Source of the DNA: a bacterium
GTDB lineage: Bacteria > Pseudomonadota > Alphaproteobacteria > Caulobacterales > Caulobacteraceae
DNA: 49,521 nucleotides
Assembly: GCA_030824495.1 (NCBI GenBank)
Contig: JAVBXP010000054.1
Location: forward strand, 1-49,521
Reading direction: 5' to 3'
Shown here in pieces: positions 1 to 7,645 of this stretch; the stretch's first letter is position 1, and each line of letters starts with the position of its first letter. Under the pieces are notes generated by a model. It worked only from the letters and a program-made list of their open reading frames with translations. It was not told the DNA's origin and did no database searches. The translations under genes were made by a program, and so were the position numbers.

Positions 1-373
1 TGCGCAGGGCGAGTTTCGGCCCCACGCCGTTGGCGCGGCCGACCGCGGCCTTGTCCTCGCGCGCCACCGCGCCGGCCAGCTCGGCCGGGGGCAGCACGTC
101 CAGCACCGAGAGCGCGGCTTTCGGCCCGACGCCCTGGATCGCCTGCAGCAGCACGAAGGCGCGGCGCTCGTCGCGGCCCAGGAAGCCGTAGAGCTTCATG
201 CCCATCGATTCCGACCACTGGCTCTCGACGTGCAGCAGCGTCTCCTCGCCCATGGCGGGCAGGTGACTGAGCGTGCGCGAGCCGCAGCGCACCACATAGC
301 CGACCCCGGCCACGTCGATCAGGGCCTCTTCCTCGCCGACCTCGGCGACCAGTCCGCGCAGCCGCCCGATCAT
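1..373 (-). CDS. ruvA: Holliday junction branch migration protein RuvA (3' part missing)
   Basis: RuvA binds the Holliday junction as a tetramer and loads the RuvB helicase for branch migration. About 124 N-terminal residues are present. The start [15 protein letters not shown] opens the OB-fold domain, and two helix-hairpin-helix motifs follow ([11 protein letters not shown] at about residue 82 and GVGPK near the cut). The C-terminal RuvB-contacting domain lies beyond the window edge. The ATG overlaps the ruvC stop as ATGA, so the two genes are almost certainly cotranscribed and translationally coupled. ruvB would be expected next, outside the window. Confidence 0.95.
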   Translation of the reverse strand, partial: MIGRLRGLVAEVGEEEALIDVAGVGYVVRCGSRTLSHLPAMGEETLLHVESQWSESMGMKLYGFLGRDERRAFVLLQAIQGVGPKAALSVLDVLPPAELAGAVAREDKAAVGRANGVGPKLALR

Positions 374-894
374 GCCGCCGCTCCCAGATTGCGAACCTTG
401 CGGTGGTGGGCGTGGGCGATGGCGACGGCCAGGGCGTCGGCGGCGTCGGACGTGGTCTTGCCGGCGGTGGGCAGCAGGCGGGCGATCATGAACCCGACCT
501 GGTCCTTGTCGGCCGCGCCGGTGCCGACCACGGATTTCTTGACCACGGTGGCGGCGTATTCGGCTACGGCGAGGCCGGCGCGCGCCGGCACGATCATCGC
601 CATGGCGCGGGCGTGGCCCAGCTTCAGGGCCGAGGCGGCGTTGTTGTTCATGAAGGTCTCCTCGACCGCCGCCTCGTGCGGGGCGTGCAGGGCGACGACC
701 TCGCTGATCGCCTCGAACAGCACCAGCAGCCGCTCGGCGAACGGCAGGCTGTCCTTGGGCGCGATCACCCCGTGCGCCACATGGACCAGCCGCGAGCCCT
801 CGACGGAGATCACCCCCCAGCCGGTTTTGCGAAGGCCCGGATCAAGGCCGAGGATGCGGAGAGGGGCGTGCATGGGAATCGGCGCGTTCGTCAT
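370..894 (-). CDS. ruvC: Crossover junction endodeoxyribonuclease RuvC
   Basis: RuvC is the Holliday junction resolvase that cuts the junction held by RuvAB. The RNase H-like fold is clear: LGLDPG near the N-terminus carries the first catalytic Asp, AVEETF carries the Glu, and [12 protein letters not shown] near the C-terminus carries the last acidic pair. The length (about 174 residues) is normal for the family. I take the ATG giving [20 protein letters not shown]; a later ATG at 873 is also possible. The extra residues of the longest reading frame do not look like RuvC. Its end overlaps ruvA. Upstream lies the AT-rich cassette, whose last gene stops about 60 bases away on the same strand. 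Confidence 0.95.
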   Translation of the reverse strand: MTNAPIPMHAPLRILGLDPGLRKTGWGVISVEGSRLVHVAHGVIAPKDSLPFAERLLVLFEAISEVVALHAPHEAAVEETFMNNNAASALKLGHARAMAMIVPARAGLAVAEYAATVVKKSVVGTGAADKDQVGFMIARLLPTAGKTTSDAADALAVAIAHAHHRKVRNLGAAA

Positions 895-954
895 CTGTTC
901 CAACCAGGGATACAGGACGTCGGCGGGGTTAAGCAAACGTTGAGGGGGAGGGGC

Positions 955-1947
955 TTACGCCCAAAGCTGCATCTGGTATCCGCTTTGTGCAGTGGCCGCG
1001 GCCGGAGGAGAGAGGCCCCAGCGCGGGGGAAATATCGGCGTTGGCAGGCTGCCAGATCCTTGTCGGTAACTCTGTTTGATCCGGGTCCGATTGGAGATTC
1101 CCAGCACGTCAGGATGAACAACGCGCGCATACTTAGAAATCTCGCAGAACAAGTTCTGGCAGTCGATCGGCTGAAGCCGCCGGCCAAATAGCCCATCGAA
1201 GGAGAGCCCGAGGCGTTTGAACTCCTCTTCTTGACGATCAGCCATCTCGTAGATCGTCGCTTCTGGAGACCGACTGCCGGAGCCCGAAAAGCACTTGGAA
1301 ATGCCGTCAAGTGCGCCGGGGCCAGCCACCACGAACTCCGACTCTTCGAAATCCAACATGGCCGAATAATTTAGGTCAATGGCATACTGGAACGCCAAAA
1401 ATGGACCGAGGCCAGGGTAGGGTCTTAGGAGTGAATATACAGCCTCAAGACTAGATGCCTTCTCGATGCGAGCAGGGAGATTATCCTCCATCATCATGCG
1501 AAGTAAGCTTAGGTGGTTTGAATGCTTGCGTGCATGGCCGAGGTTGGGAGCGGGCATTATGTAGGCTGCGGAATAAATTCGCTGCCCTCTAGCAATTGCT
1601 TCTGAAAGTATTGCGTCGATGCCTTCGAGGTTGATCGATTGCCAGGAGAGAGGCCCAGCTTCTCGCTCCAGCATCTCCCACGTCTCAATCTTATTGAATA
1701 TTTTGAAGAGGATTGTGCGAAGAAACAACTCGGCGGGCGCTTGCGACCGGCCATCGCGATATTGTACTTGGCCGATGAGGTACTGGCTCACCCGATCGGC
1801 TGCGCGAAAGGGATTGGTGAAGCGAAATGCTCGAAGGACCGCATCCTCGGTCCATGGCGCAGCTTCCCCTCTGAGACGTCTCAGGTAAACGGCCTGACGC
1901 TCAGCGGCAAATCGCCAATAGCTGTCGTAGACACAGGTCGGCGTCAT
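955..1947 (-). CDS. Putative DNA base hypermodification protein (aG/PT-PPlase / HMUDK_hel family)
   Basis: 330 residues. The N-terminal stretch (YWRFAAERQAVYLRRLRG, then PWTEDAVLRAFRFTNPFR and DRVSQYLI, residues about 9-60) is the signature I associate with the helical, DNA-glycosylase-like family first named alpha-glutamyl/putrescinyl-thymine pyrophosphorylase and also labelled HMUDK_hel. Phage relatives act on modified thymine in DNA; the function of bacterial stand-alone members is not established. The middle and C-terminal parts (for example YPGLGPFLAFQYAIDLNYS, and HPDVLGISNRTRIKQSY near 300) look intact. It is the last gene of a four-gene leftward cassette and is followed by ruvC. Its base composition is more AT-rich than its neighbours, which suggests acquisition. 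The family call comes from recalled motifs, not a search. Confidence 0.75.
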   Translation of the reverse strand: MTPTCVYDSYWRFAAERQAVYLRRLRGEAAPWTEDAVLRAFRFTNPFRAADRVSQYLIGQVQYRDGRSQAPAELFLRTILFKIFNKIETWEMLEREAGPLSWQSINLEGIDAILSEAIARGQRIYSAAYIMPAPNLGHARKHSNHLSLLRMMMEDNLPARIEKASSLEAVYSLLRPYPGLGPFLAFQYAIDLNYSAMLDFEESEFVVAGPGALDGISKCFSGSGSRSPEATIYEMADRQEEEFKRLGLSFDGLFGRRLQPIDCQNLFCEISKYARVVHPDVLGISNRTRIKQSYRQGSGSLPTPIFPPRWGLSPPAAATAQSGYQMQLWA

Positions 1948-2010
1948 GGAGTCCTCATGAGGTCGCCTGCGCAGATCTGGCGATGGTGTTCTAGGGGCCG
2001 GCGATGGCGC

Positions 2011-3348
2011 TCAAGCCGGAGTTTTAACCTGTTCAACTAGGCCAGCGCGCACCTTCGAGTCAAAGGCAAGGGAGCGCGTGTCGAGGTCCACTGTCACTGT
2101 GCCTTGGCCTTCGCTGCGCAGTCGGTGAAAAATCTCGTAGCCGTCGAGTATGGCAGCTTCCCATTCGGAGTATCGGTTGGTCTTGACCTCCAAATCGGAA
2201 ACGAGATTTCGAATAGATTTCAACAGTCCAAAGCTGATTTCGGCGCTGCTTGAAAATAGTCGCAGCGGGCCAGCTTTCTCACGCTGTCCTCTCAGGGTGG
2301 CAAGCCTTTCACCTTCCGCATGAATGGCTTTGATAACCGCTTCTTCAACAATTTGAGCCCGAGCGCCATCTTCAACTTCGTCTGTGCGCGGGTCGCTCTT
2401 GCGTTTGCGCTTCATCAGGCTTCGCAGGACCGGTGACCAACCGAGTTTGGCGGCGTTTGCGAGGTGCATTACGTCGTGGAAACGATAACCGTCGTCGCCA
2501 TACGAGTTGTCAGTAAGCTCGCTTCCTAGCTGCTGATCGTTGATGTACATGCGAGAGCGTCCCTCGGCTACAGTGATGAAGGTCACCTCAAAGCGCCGTG
2601 GTAGCTGTTCCGATGGGGCCGCATCAACGTCGTGTAATGGTGTTCTTACATCCCGATCCCAGCGGTCAGAGACTTTCTCAACATTGGCTTGCGCAACTTC
2701 GCTCAGACTTAGCCTAAATAGGCTGGCGAGGGCGGATATGTGCCATGCCATCTCCCCGAGAATGTCATTGATCGGGCGGTCAACCACGGCGTCGTTGAGT
2801 TCACGCTCGATCGAAGGCAGCTTTGGCCGCAAGAGTTGCGCACTTAGTTGCTGAAGCACTACAAGGCACACTTCCGCCAAGGTACGCTCGCTGGTACGCG
2901 CGGTGAGAAATGCTATTTTCTGATAGTCTTCGAAAGTCATGTCGCGCGTCGCGCGCGGAAAATCCTCGGCGGCAGCAAGGAAAACCTCTCGCTTTGAGGG
3001 ATCAAGCACTCTTCTGATGCGCTCAGCGCGCTCGTCGCCTGCACCTAGCTCTCGCTTCAAATTCACGATGTCGTGGCTGAAGAGGTTGACTGGCTTGGTC
3101 GGGTTGGCAAGGCGAGCCAACAAGAAACAATACCAAATTACGTCGCCGAGTTCTTCTATGATTTCTGTATCAGCAGTATTCCATGTCGCGGAACCTGCGT
3201 GGGCAAGTAGGCGCTTTTTTATCGCGGAGATTACCGACCCGACTTCGGCGGCGATACCATAGGTCGCCACGTCCAAGCGCTCCTCTGAGGAAAGGGTAGC
3301 TGTTTGGTCGGTCTTTTGGACGAACGTGTCGTAAGTGGAGACCAGCAC
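2011..3348 (-). CDS. MazG-like nucleotide pyrophosphohydrolase with MazG_C domain
   Basis: 445 residues, GTG start. The N-terminus has a MazG/all-alpha NTP pyrophosphatase pattern: AAEVGSVISAIKK at about 33-45, then EIIEELGDVIWYC at about 63-75, giving the paired acidic metal-binding motifs. A second helical stretch around 200-230 ends in ANVEKVSDRW, as in MazG folds. From about 285 the block YRFHDVMHLANAAKLGWSP, followed by MKRKRKSDPR, DEVEDGARA and IVEEAV, matches my memory of the MazG_C domain seen beside base-modification genes. MazG enzymes hydrolyse (d)NTPs to monophosphates, often non-canonical ones; the substrate here is unknown. It sits between the Nmad2-like gene (41-base gap) and the base-modification gene (63-base gap) on the same strand. 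Confidence 0.75.
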   Translation of the reverse strand: MLVSTYDTFVQKTDQTATLSSEERLDVATYGIAAEVGSVISAIKKRLLAHAGSATWNTADTEIIEELGDVIWYCFLLARLANPTKPVNLFSHDIVNLKRELGAGDERAERIRRVLDPSKREVFLAAAEDFPRATRDMTFEDYQKIAFLTARTSERTLAEVCLVVLQQLSAQLLRPKLPSIERELNDAVVDRPINDILGEMAWHISALASLFRLSLSEVAQANVEKVSDRWDRDVRTPLHDVDAAPSEQLPRRFEVTFITVAEGRSRMYINDQQLGSELTDNSYGDDGYRFHDVMHLANAAKLGWSPVLRSLMKRKRKSDPRTDEVEDGARAQIVEEAVIKAIHAEGERLATLRGQREKAGPLRLFSSSAEISFGLLKSIRNLVSDLEVKTNRYSEWEAAILDGYEIFHRLRSEGQGTVTVDLDTRSLAFDSKVRAGLVEQVKTPA

Positions 3349-3389
3349 GAAGCGCTTCCTATAATTGTGTGTCCGATGGGTCGGTTGGG

Positions 3390-3992
3390 CTAGTCCCAGT
3401 CGATGGGCCGACCTAGCCGGCCGCGTGGTTCAAGCGCGCGAAACCAAGTGTCGACTGCTGCTACAAAAGCGGGCTCGAATAAAGAGCGTCCATTCCGAAC
3501 TCTATCGAGATTGAAGCCGTTAAAGACGGCTGGAATGTCTGCGGCGTTACGGCCCCAGTAGATAAAGTCGTCGCTCCACAAGACGTTATCTGAGCGGGTG
3601 TCCTGCGCGAGATTGGCCTCGTTGAGTCCGCCGTTCGGCAGGCTGTGATGCGAATCCTCCTGGATCCAGCCCTGCGAGCCTTGGTGGTAGATGTTGTCGC
3701 CATAGGCGCGGCGCCTGCTCGATCCGAGGATCGGCCGTTTACATTCAAAGCGTATGTCGTCCCAATACTCTTGAAATGTGTGCTTTCCGGTAACACGGAA
3801 CATGCAGATCAACTTGCCGGGAAAGCCATTCTTAACGCTTCCACATGCGGCGACGAGATCACCTTCCCTCGCAGCCTTTCGGATGTCCGGCTTGCAGGTC
3901 GCAAGCGTGCAAACACCCTCGAATGGGTTCGGTGCGAAGCCGTAGTCCCGCACCATCTTGTACGCGAACAGACGAACTGGTTTCACTGGCAT
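3390..3992 (-). CDS. Nmad2-like nucleotide modification associated protein
   Basis: About 200 residues from the ATG at 3992 (MPVKPVRLFAYKMVRDYG). The segment FAPNPFEGVCTLATCKP, followed by IRKAAREGDLVAACGS, is typical of the Nmad2 domain (nucleotide modification associated domain 2), a small alpha/beta domain that recurs next to base-modification genes in phages and bacteria. Later conserved aromatic and His residues include YHQGSQGWIQEDSHHSLPNG and VLWSDDFIYWG. No biochemical activity is established for the family. The chosen start overlaps the upstream gene by 10 bases, which supports translational coupling; the longer frame from 4046 would run deep into that gene. The family call rests on motif memory. 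Confidence 0.72.
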   Translation of the reverse strand: MPVKPVRLFAYKMVRDYGFAPNPFEGVCTLATCKPDIRKAAREGDLVAACGSVKNGFPGKLICMFRVTGKHTFQEYWDDIRFECKRPILGSSRRRAYGDNIYHQGSQGWIQEDSHHSLPNGGLNEANLAQDTRSDNVLWSDDFIYWGRNAADIPAVFNGFNLDRVRNGRSLFEPAFVAAVDTWFRALEPRGRLGRPIDWD

Positions 3993-4453
3993 CGAACGCG
4001 GACAATCTCGCGTTCTGGCAACCGGCTCCCGTTTGGATGCTCCCAAGTGGGCGTGCCGTTAATAGCGGCACCGATGCGAGGGCTTTCGCTACGCACCATG
4101 GACTCCGCATTTTCATCGAAGACCAGCGGATACTCCGCTCTGAGGCCCATTACGACACCGATGATGCGCTTGTTTCCAGCATCGGCGGCCTCAGCCGCTC
4201 TCCCTACTCCAGCATCTTGCTCTGTCGTGTCCGGAATTAGGAAAACACACAGTTCGGAATTATCGATGCAGTCGGCCAGCGGTTGTGGGAGGGGGTTCTC
4301 ATCTGTTTGAGCCGCTATCGCAACAGGAAGGGCTACTTCTACTTCGCATACAGTGTAGCCAGCGTCTTCCATTTCACGGCGCGTAGCTGCTCGCATCTGC
4401 GCGGTCGCAGCGACATATACCAAGCAGGCGCGTTTCTCTTCGATCGCCTTCAT
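3983..4453 (-). CDS. Rossmann-like protein of unknown function, first gene of the base-modification cassette
   Basis: 156 residues. I do not recognise a named family. The protein opens with a beta strand and Ala-rich turn (ACLVYVAATAQMRAATRREM), has a central strand CVFLIPD followed by an acidic QDAGVGRAAEAADAGNK helix, then IIGVVMG, and ends with PEREIVRVRCQ. This alternation resembles small Rossmannoid domains such as nucleoside deoxyribosyltransferase-like or TIR-like folds, which bind nucleotides; that is inference only. A plausible ribosome site (AGGGATGG) lies just upstream of the ATG. It is the promoter-proximal gene of the four-gene cassette and overlaps the Nmad2-like gene by 10 bases. 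Confidence 0.6.
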   Translation of the reverse strand: MKAIEEKRACLVYVAATAQMRAATRREMEDAGYTVCEVEVALPVAIAAQTDENPLPQPLADCIDNSELCVFLIPDTTEQDAGVGRAAEAADAGNKRIIGVVMGLRAEYPLVFDENAESMVRSESPRIGAAINGTPTWEHPNGSRLPEREIVRVRCQ

Positions 4454-4700
4454 CGTTCCATCCCTTGTTTAGCTAGAACATATGGGCAACGATTCGAGTC
4501 GCGTCCAGAGGGTGGTGGCCTCGTGCACAATTTTTGTGTGTGGAGCGCTGGGCGAAATGCTCCTTACGCGCCGCAAATCGCGTCGTTCGGCCGTGAACCG
4601 ATCGCGCGCGGCAAGCAGCCGAGATCGGCCGGCGAGCTTGCGGCAGAGCTAATAGTTCCTAATTTGTTCCTGCGCGCAATCACGCAGGAACACCACCCCA

Positions 4701-5387
4701 ATGGCGCTCGCCACCTACACCGCCGCCACGCCGGGGACGCATCCGGACTTCCGCTGTGGGTTCGATATCGAGCTGGCGCACGCGATCCTGCAGCGGATGG
4801 CGGACGGGGAGAGCCTGGCCGCGATCTGTCGGACGGCGGGGATGCCGACGGCGGCGACGGTCTATCGCTGGGCGGCGCGGTATGAGGACTTCGGCGAGGC
4901 CTTTGTCCTGATCCGCAACCTCGCGCGGCAGAACCAGGCGGGGCGGACAGCGCGGGCGCGGGCGACGGCGGCCAAGGCGCGCAAGGGCGTGAAGAACCCC
5001 AAGATCGCCGGGCGGCCTAGCGGGTTTTCAGCTCAGGTGGCCGAGGCGATCTGCAAGCGGCTGATGCGCGGGGAGGGGTTGCAGGAGATCTGCCGGGATC
5101 CGGCGATGGTCAGCGTCGGCACGGTCTATAACTGGCTGCATCACTATCCGCAGTTCGCGCGCGACTATGGCCGGGCGCGGCAGATGCAGGCCTTCGTGAT
5201 GCAGGATCGCTCGGTGGACCTGGTGCTGTCGACCGGGCCGGGCGGGCATCGCCAGGCTGACAAGGTGCTGGCGCGGATGCGCCAGCGGATGGCGGTGTTG
5301 TCGGCGAAGGCTTGGGATTTGGAGGCGCGGCCGGGGGCTCCGGCTGCTCCTCTCCCCTGTGGGGAGAGGTCGGGTGAGGGGTTTTGA
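4701..5387 (+). CDS. Terminase small subunit-like protein with two helix-turn-helix domains
   Basis: 228 residues. Two similar HTH units are visible: residues about 22-60 (ILQRMADGESLAAICRTAGM then TAATVYRW) and about 112-150 (AICKRLMRGEGLQEICRDPAM then SVGTVYNWL). This resembles Sf6-type terminase small subunits and related bacterial DNA-binding proteins. No terminase large subunit, portal or other phage gene is nearby, so it is probably a solitary relic or a domesticated DNA-binding protein. The last residues (PLPCGERSGEGF) are encoded by an intergenic-type GC-rich repeat that supplies the stop codon. AGGAA lies about ten bases before the ATG. It diverges from the hypermodification cassette across about 250 bases. 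Confidence 0.65.
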   Translation: MALATYTAATPGTHPDFRCGFDIELAHAILQRMADGESLAAICRTAGMPTAATVYRWAARYEDFGEAFVLIRNLARQNQAGRTARARATAAKARKGVKNPKIAGRPSGFSAQVAEAICKRLMRGEGLQEICRDPAMVSVGTVYNWLHHYPQFARDYGRARQMQAFVMQDRSVDLVLSTGPGGHRQADKVLARMRQRMAVLSAKAWDLEARPGAPAAPLPCGERSGEGF

Positions 5388-5587
5388 GGCCTATCGGTTT
5401 TGCGGCGGTTGGGCGGTGGAGCGCTTCGCGCCCCCTCACCTAGCCTCTCCCGAGGGAGAGGGATTTCTTCTCCTCTCCCCGTTGGGGAGAGGTCGGGTGA
5501 GGGGTCTTGAGGGCCATCGGCTTTGCGGCGGATGGGGGGTGGAGCGCTTCGCGCTCCCTCACCTGGCCTCTCCCGAGGGAGAGGGAC
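5347..5587. repeat. GC-rich palindromic repeat block, two tandem units
   Basis: Two copies of a unit of about 120 bases. Each unit starts with a hairpin of the type CTCTCCCC...GGGGAGAGG followed by TCGGGTGAGGGG, and ends with CCCTCACC...GCCTCTCCC and GAGGGAGAGG. Related copies occur at 11018, 23905 and 30090. This block lies between two convergent gene ends and overlaps the 3' end of the terminase-like gene. Confidence 0.85.
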
Positions 5588-5594
5588 TTTGGTG

Positions 5595-5918
5595 CTAGGC
5601 TTCGTTTTCCGCCATGCTCTCGCGGAAGTCGTCGGCGAGGATGAAGGCGGCGCCCTCGTCGTCCAGGATCCAGATGCCGACGAACGCGGCGTGCGCCGGA
5701 TCGAGGTCTTCGTCGAGCAGGTCGCCGTCGTAGAGGCCGACATTGCTGTAGTCGAAATCCAGGGTGAGCTGGTGGGCGAGGCCGATCATCTCTTCGGCCA
5801 TCCGCCGCGAGTAGCCGATGGCTTCGCTCTGATCGCCGAAGTCGTCGGTCAGCGTGTTCACCTCGGCCGCATCGCTGCCTTGGGTCGCAGTGGTCGTGAC
5901 GATGGTGTACGCGGGCAT
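5595..5918 (-). CDS. Conserved hypothetical acidic protein
   Basis: About 107 residues from MPAYTIVTTTATQG. I do not recognise the family. The protein is strongly acidic (DLLDEDLDPAHAAF, DDEGAAFILADDFRESMAENEA) with no signal peptide or membrane segment, so it is probably cytoplasmic. GAGAG lies seven bases before the ATG at 5918, which favours it over ATG 5924 and over the long upstream extension. It converges with the terminase-like gene across the repeat block, and rsgA ends about 90 bases upstream on the same strand. Confidence 0.6.
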   Translation of the reverse strand: MPAYTIVTTTATQGSDAAEVNTLTDDFGDQSEAIGYSRRMAEEMIGLAHQLTLDFDYSNVGLYDGDLLDEDLDPAHAAFVGIWILDDEGAAFILADDFRESMAENEA

Positions 5919-6008
5919 GGTCATCTCTCGTGGGCTACAAGTCTCCCCACCTAACCCGTTCCTGCGCCAAAGCGGGCGGATATTCTGCAAAAGTTGGCGC
6001 GTGGATGG

Positions 6009-7091
6009 TCAGGCGCCGCCGCGCGCATCCTTTTTCGAGGTGCGGTAGGCTTTTTGAAGCGCAGCCAGGCGGCGGCGTTCGACGTCCTTGGCCGTGCGCT
6101 CGGCCTTTTCCTCCAAGGCCGCCATCTCCGAGCCGAGCTTTTGGAAGTGCGCCCAGCGGGCGGGGTCCAGGGTCCCGTCCTGCAGCGCCGCGCCGATGGC
6201 GCAGCCGGGTTCGCCGGTGTGGCTGCAGTCGTTGAACCGGCAGTCGTTGGCCAGGCGCTCGATGTCGTCGAACACCACGCTGGCGCCTTCGTCGGCGTCG
6301 ATCAGGCCGACCTCGCGGATGCCGGGGGTGTCGAGGATTAGGGCGCCGCTGGGCAGCAGGACTAGCTGGCGGTGGCTGGTGGTGTGGCGGCCCTGGTCGT
6401 CGGAGACGCGGATCGCCTGCATCTGCATTCGGTCCTCGCCCAGGAAAGCGTTGACCAGGGTGGACTTGCCGACGCCGGACGAGCCGATCAGCACGCAGGT
6501 CTCGCGCGGGGCGACCTGGGCCAGCAGGTCCGCGAGGCCGAGCCCTTCACGCGCCGAGACCATCAGCACCGGGCAATCGCCGGCCAGGGCGGCGATTTCG
6601 GCGAGCTGGCCCTGCGGATCGGGGCAGAGGTCGGACTTGGTCAGCACCACCACCGGGCGGGCGCCGCTCTGCCAGGCCGCGGCGAGATAGCGTTCGATGC
6701 GGCGCGGATTGAGGTCGGCGTTCATCGAGGTGACGACGAAGGCGACGTCGATATTGGCGGCGAGGATCTGGGGCCTGCGCAGGTGGGCGGCGCGGCGGAC
6801 AAAGGCCGTGCGGCGCGGCATCAGTGCGTGGATGGTCGAGGTGCGCTGGGCCAGATTCAGCGACAGCGCCACCCAGTCGCCGACGCCCGGGTGGCCGACT
6901 TCCCGGGCTTCGTGCAGCAGGCGACCCGAGGCCTTGGCCCGCATCTCGCCCTCGTCGGTGAGGACCAGATAGCCGTCGCGCTGTTGGACGACGATCCGCC
7001 CGGGGACATGGCCGGCGGCGGCATGGGGCGCGAACTCCAGCGCCAGGGCGTCGGACCACCCGTATTGCTGGATCAGGCCGGCCGGAGCCAT
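6009..7091 (-). CDS. rsgA: Small ribosomal subunit biogenesis GTPase RsgA
   Basis: RsgA is a late-acting 30S assembly GTPase. The circularly permuted GTPase order is visible: LTKSD (G4) comes first at about 150, then GSSGVGKST (Walker A, G1) at about 202, then LDTPGIREVGL (G3) at about 253. The C-terminal zinc-binding part has CRFNDCSHTGEPGC (Cys, Cys, His, Cys) at about 287-300. The N-terminal OB-fold precedes the GTPase domain. At 360 residues the length is normal. The start overlaps the stop of the small upstream gene by one base, so the pair is probably an operon. Confidence 0.93.
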   Translation of the reverse strand: MAPAGLIQQYGWSDALALEFAPHAAAGHVPGRIVVQQRDGYLVLTDEGEMRAKASGRLLHEAREVGHPGVGDWVALSLNLAQRTSTIHALMPRRTAFVRRAAHLRRPQILAANIDVAFVVTSMNADLNPRRIERYLAAAWQSGARPVVVLTKSDLCPDPQGQLAEIAALAGDCPVLMVSAREGLGLADLLAQVAPRETCVLIGSSGVGKSTLVNAFLGEDRMQMQAIRVSDDQGRHTTSHRQLVLLPSGALILDTPGIREVGLIDADEGASVVFDDIERLANDCRFNDCSHTGEPGCAIGAALQDGTLDPARWAHFQKLGSEMAALEEKAERTAKDVERRRLAALQKAYRTSKKDARGGA

Positions 7092-7522
7092 CAGCGCCGG
7101 TCGCGGCGGAAGCGGGCGGCGTCCAGGGCCAGGGACGACTTCATCGGGTCAGGCTCGACCTCCGCCTGGAACGGCAACTCGCCGGCGACGCCGCGCAGGG
7201 CCAGCCAGAGCTGGGGCGCGAAGTGGTCCAGCATGCGCAGCGGGCGGCGCTTGTCGTCGGTGACGTCCCAGCCTTCGGCTTCGAAGGCGTCAACCTGTTC
7301 GCGGGTCGGACGGCGCTCGATCCTGTCCCAGCCCTCGGGGCGGGGAACGTCGTCGGCCTCGTCCTGCGTCAGGCCGAAGATGGCGCGCGAGCAGTCGTCG
7401 ATCTCGGGGAATTCGGCGCGGGCGTCGGCGTCGGCGTAGCGCGGCTTCATCAGCGCCTTTTGCTCAAGCTCCTTGATCCCAGGCAGGTCGATGAGGCGGC
7501 GAAGGGGCGCGGTTTCAGGCAT
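7091..7522 (-). CDS. Conserved hypothetical protein upstream of rsgA
   Basis: 143 residues, soluble and acidic, with no recognised domain. It includes CSRAIFGLTQDEADDVPRPEGW and a central RPTREQVDAFEAEGWDVT stretch. Its stop overlaps the rsgA ATG by one base, which implies translational coupling, but nothing in the sequence shows a ribosomal role. The 123 bases upstream contain a striking 12-base inverted repeat (7585-7617) that could control this operon. Reading-frame quality matches its neighbours, so I consider it a real gene. Confidence 0.6.
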   Translation of the reverse strand: MPETAPLRRLIDLPGIKELEQKALMKPRYADADARAEFPEIDDCSRAIFGLTQDEADDVPRPEGWDRIERRPTREQVDAFEAEGWDVTDDKRRPLRMLDHFAPQLWLALRGVAGELPFQAEVEPDPMKSSLALDAARFRRDRR

Positions 7523-7584
7523 GCCGGACGGAACGCCAGCCGCCGCGCGGCGTCAAGGGCGGGGGCTTCAGAGGCCTGGCAAAG

Positions 7585-7617
7585 ATTGCATCCAATTAAT
7601 GCAAGATTGGATGCAAT
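7585..7617. promoter_or_regulatory. Perfect 12-base inverted repeat, candidate double GntR-type operator
   Basis: The arms ATTGCATCCAAT and ATTGGATGCAAT are exact reverse complements separated by nine bases. Each arm alone has the ATTG-N4-CAAT form often bound by FCD-type GntR regulators, and the two centres are 21 bases apart, two helical turns. It lies 63 bases upstream of the rsgA-operon start and just past the end of the GntR gene. A hairpin terminator for the GntR gene is the alternative, but the stem is AT-rich and has no T-run. Confidence 0.55.
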
Positions 7618-7645
7618 TTCTTGACCGGCGTGGAGCGGCGTGGTG

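Noticed and set aside
891..1310. Leftward frame overlapping the end of the base-modification gene, possible frameshifted extension
   Set aside because: The in-frame C-terminus already matches the family pattern; the alternative frame is low-complexity and out of register.
4283..4885. Rightward 200-residue frame between the cassette and the terminase-like gene
   Set aside because: It overlaps the start of the Rossmann-like gene on the other strand and the terminase-like gene in another frame, and has no ribosome site or recognised pattern.
4701..5387. Prophage remnant around the terminase-like gene
   Set aside because: No large terminase, portal, capsid, integrase or attachment repeats are visible within the window.
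5347..5587. Possible CRISPR array
   Set aside because: Only two long imperfect units with hairpins and no regular spacers or cas genes.
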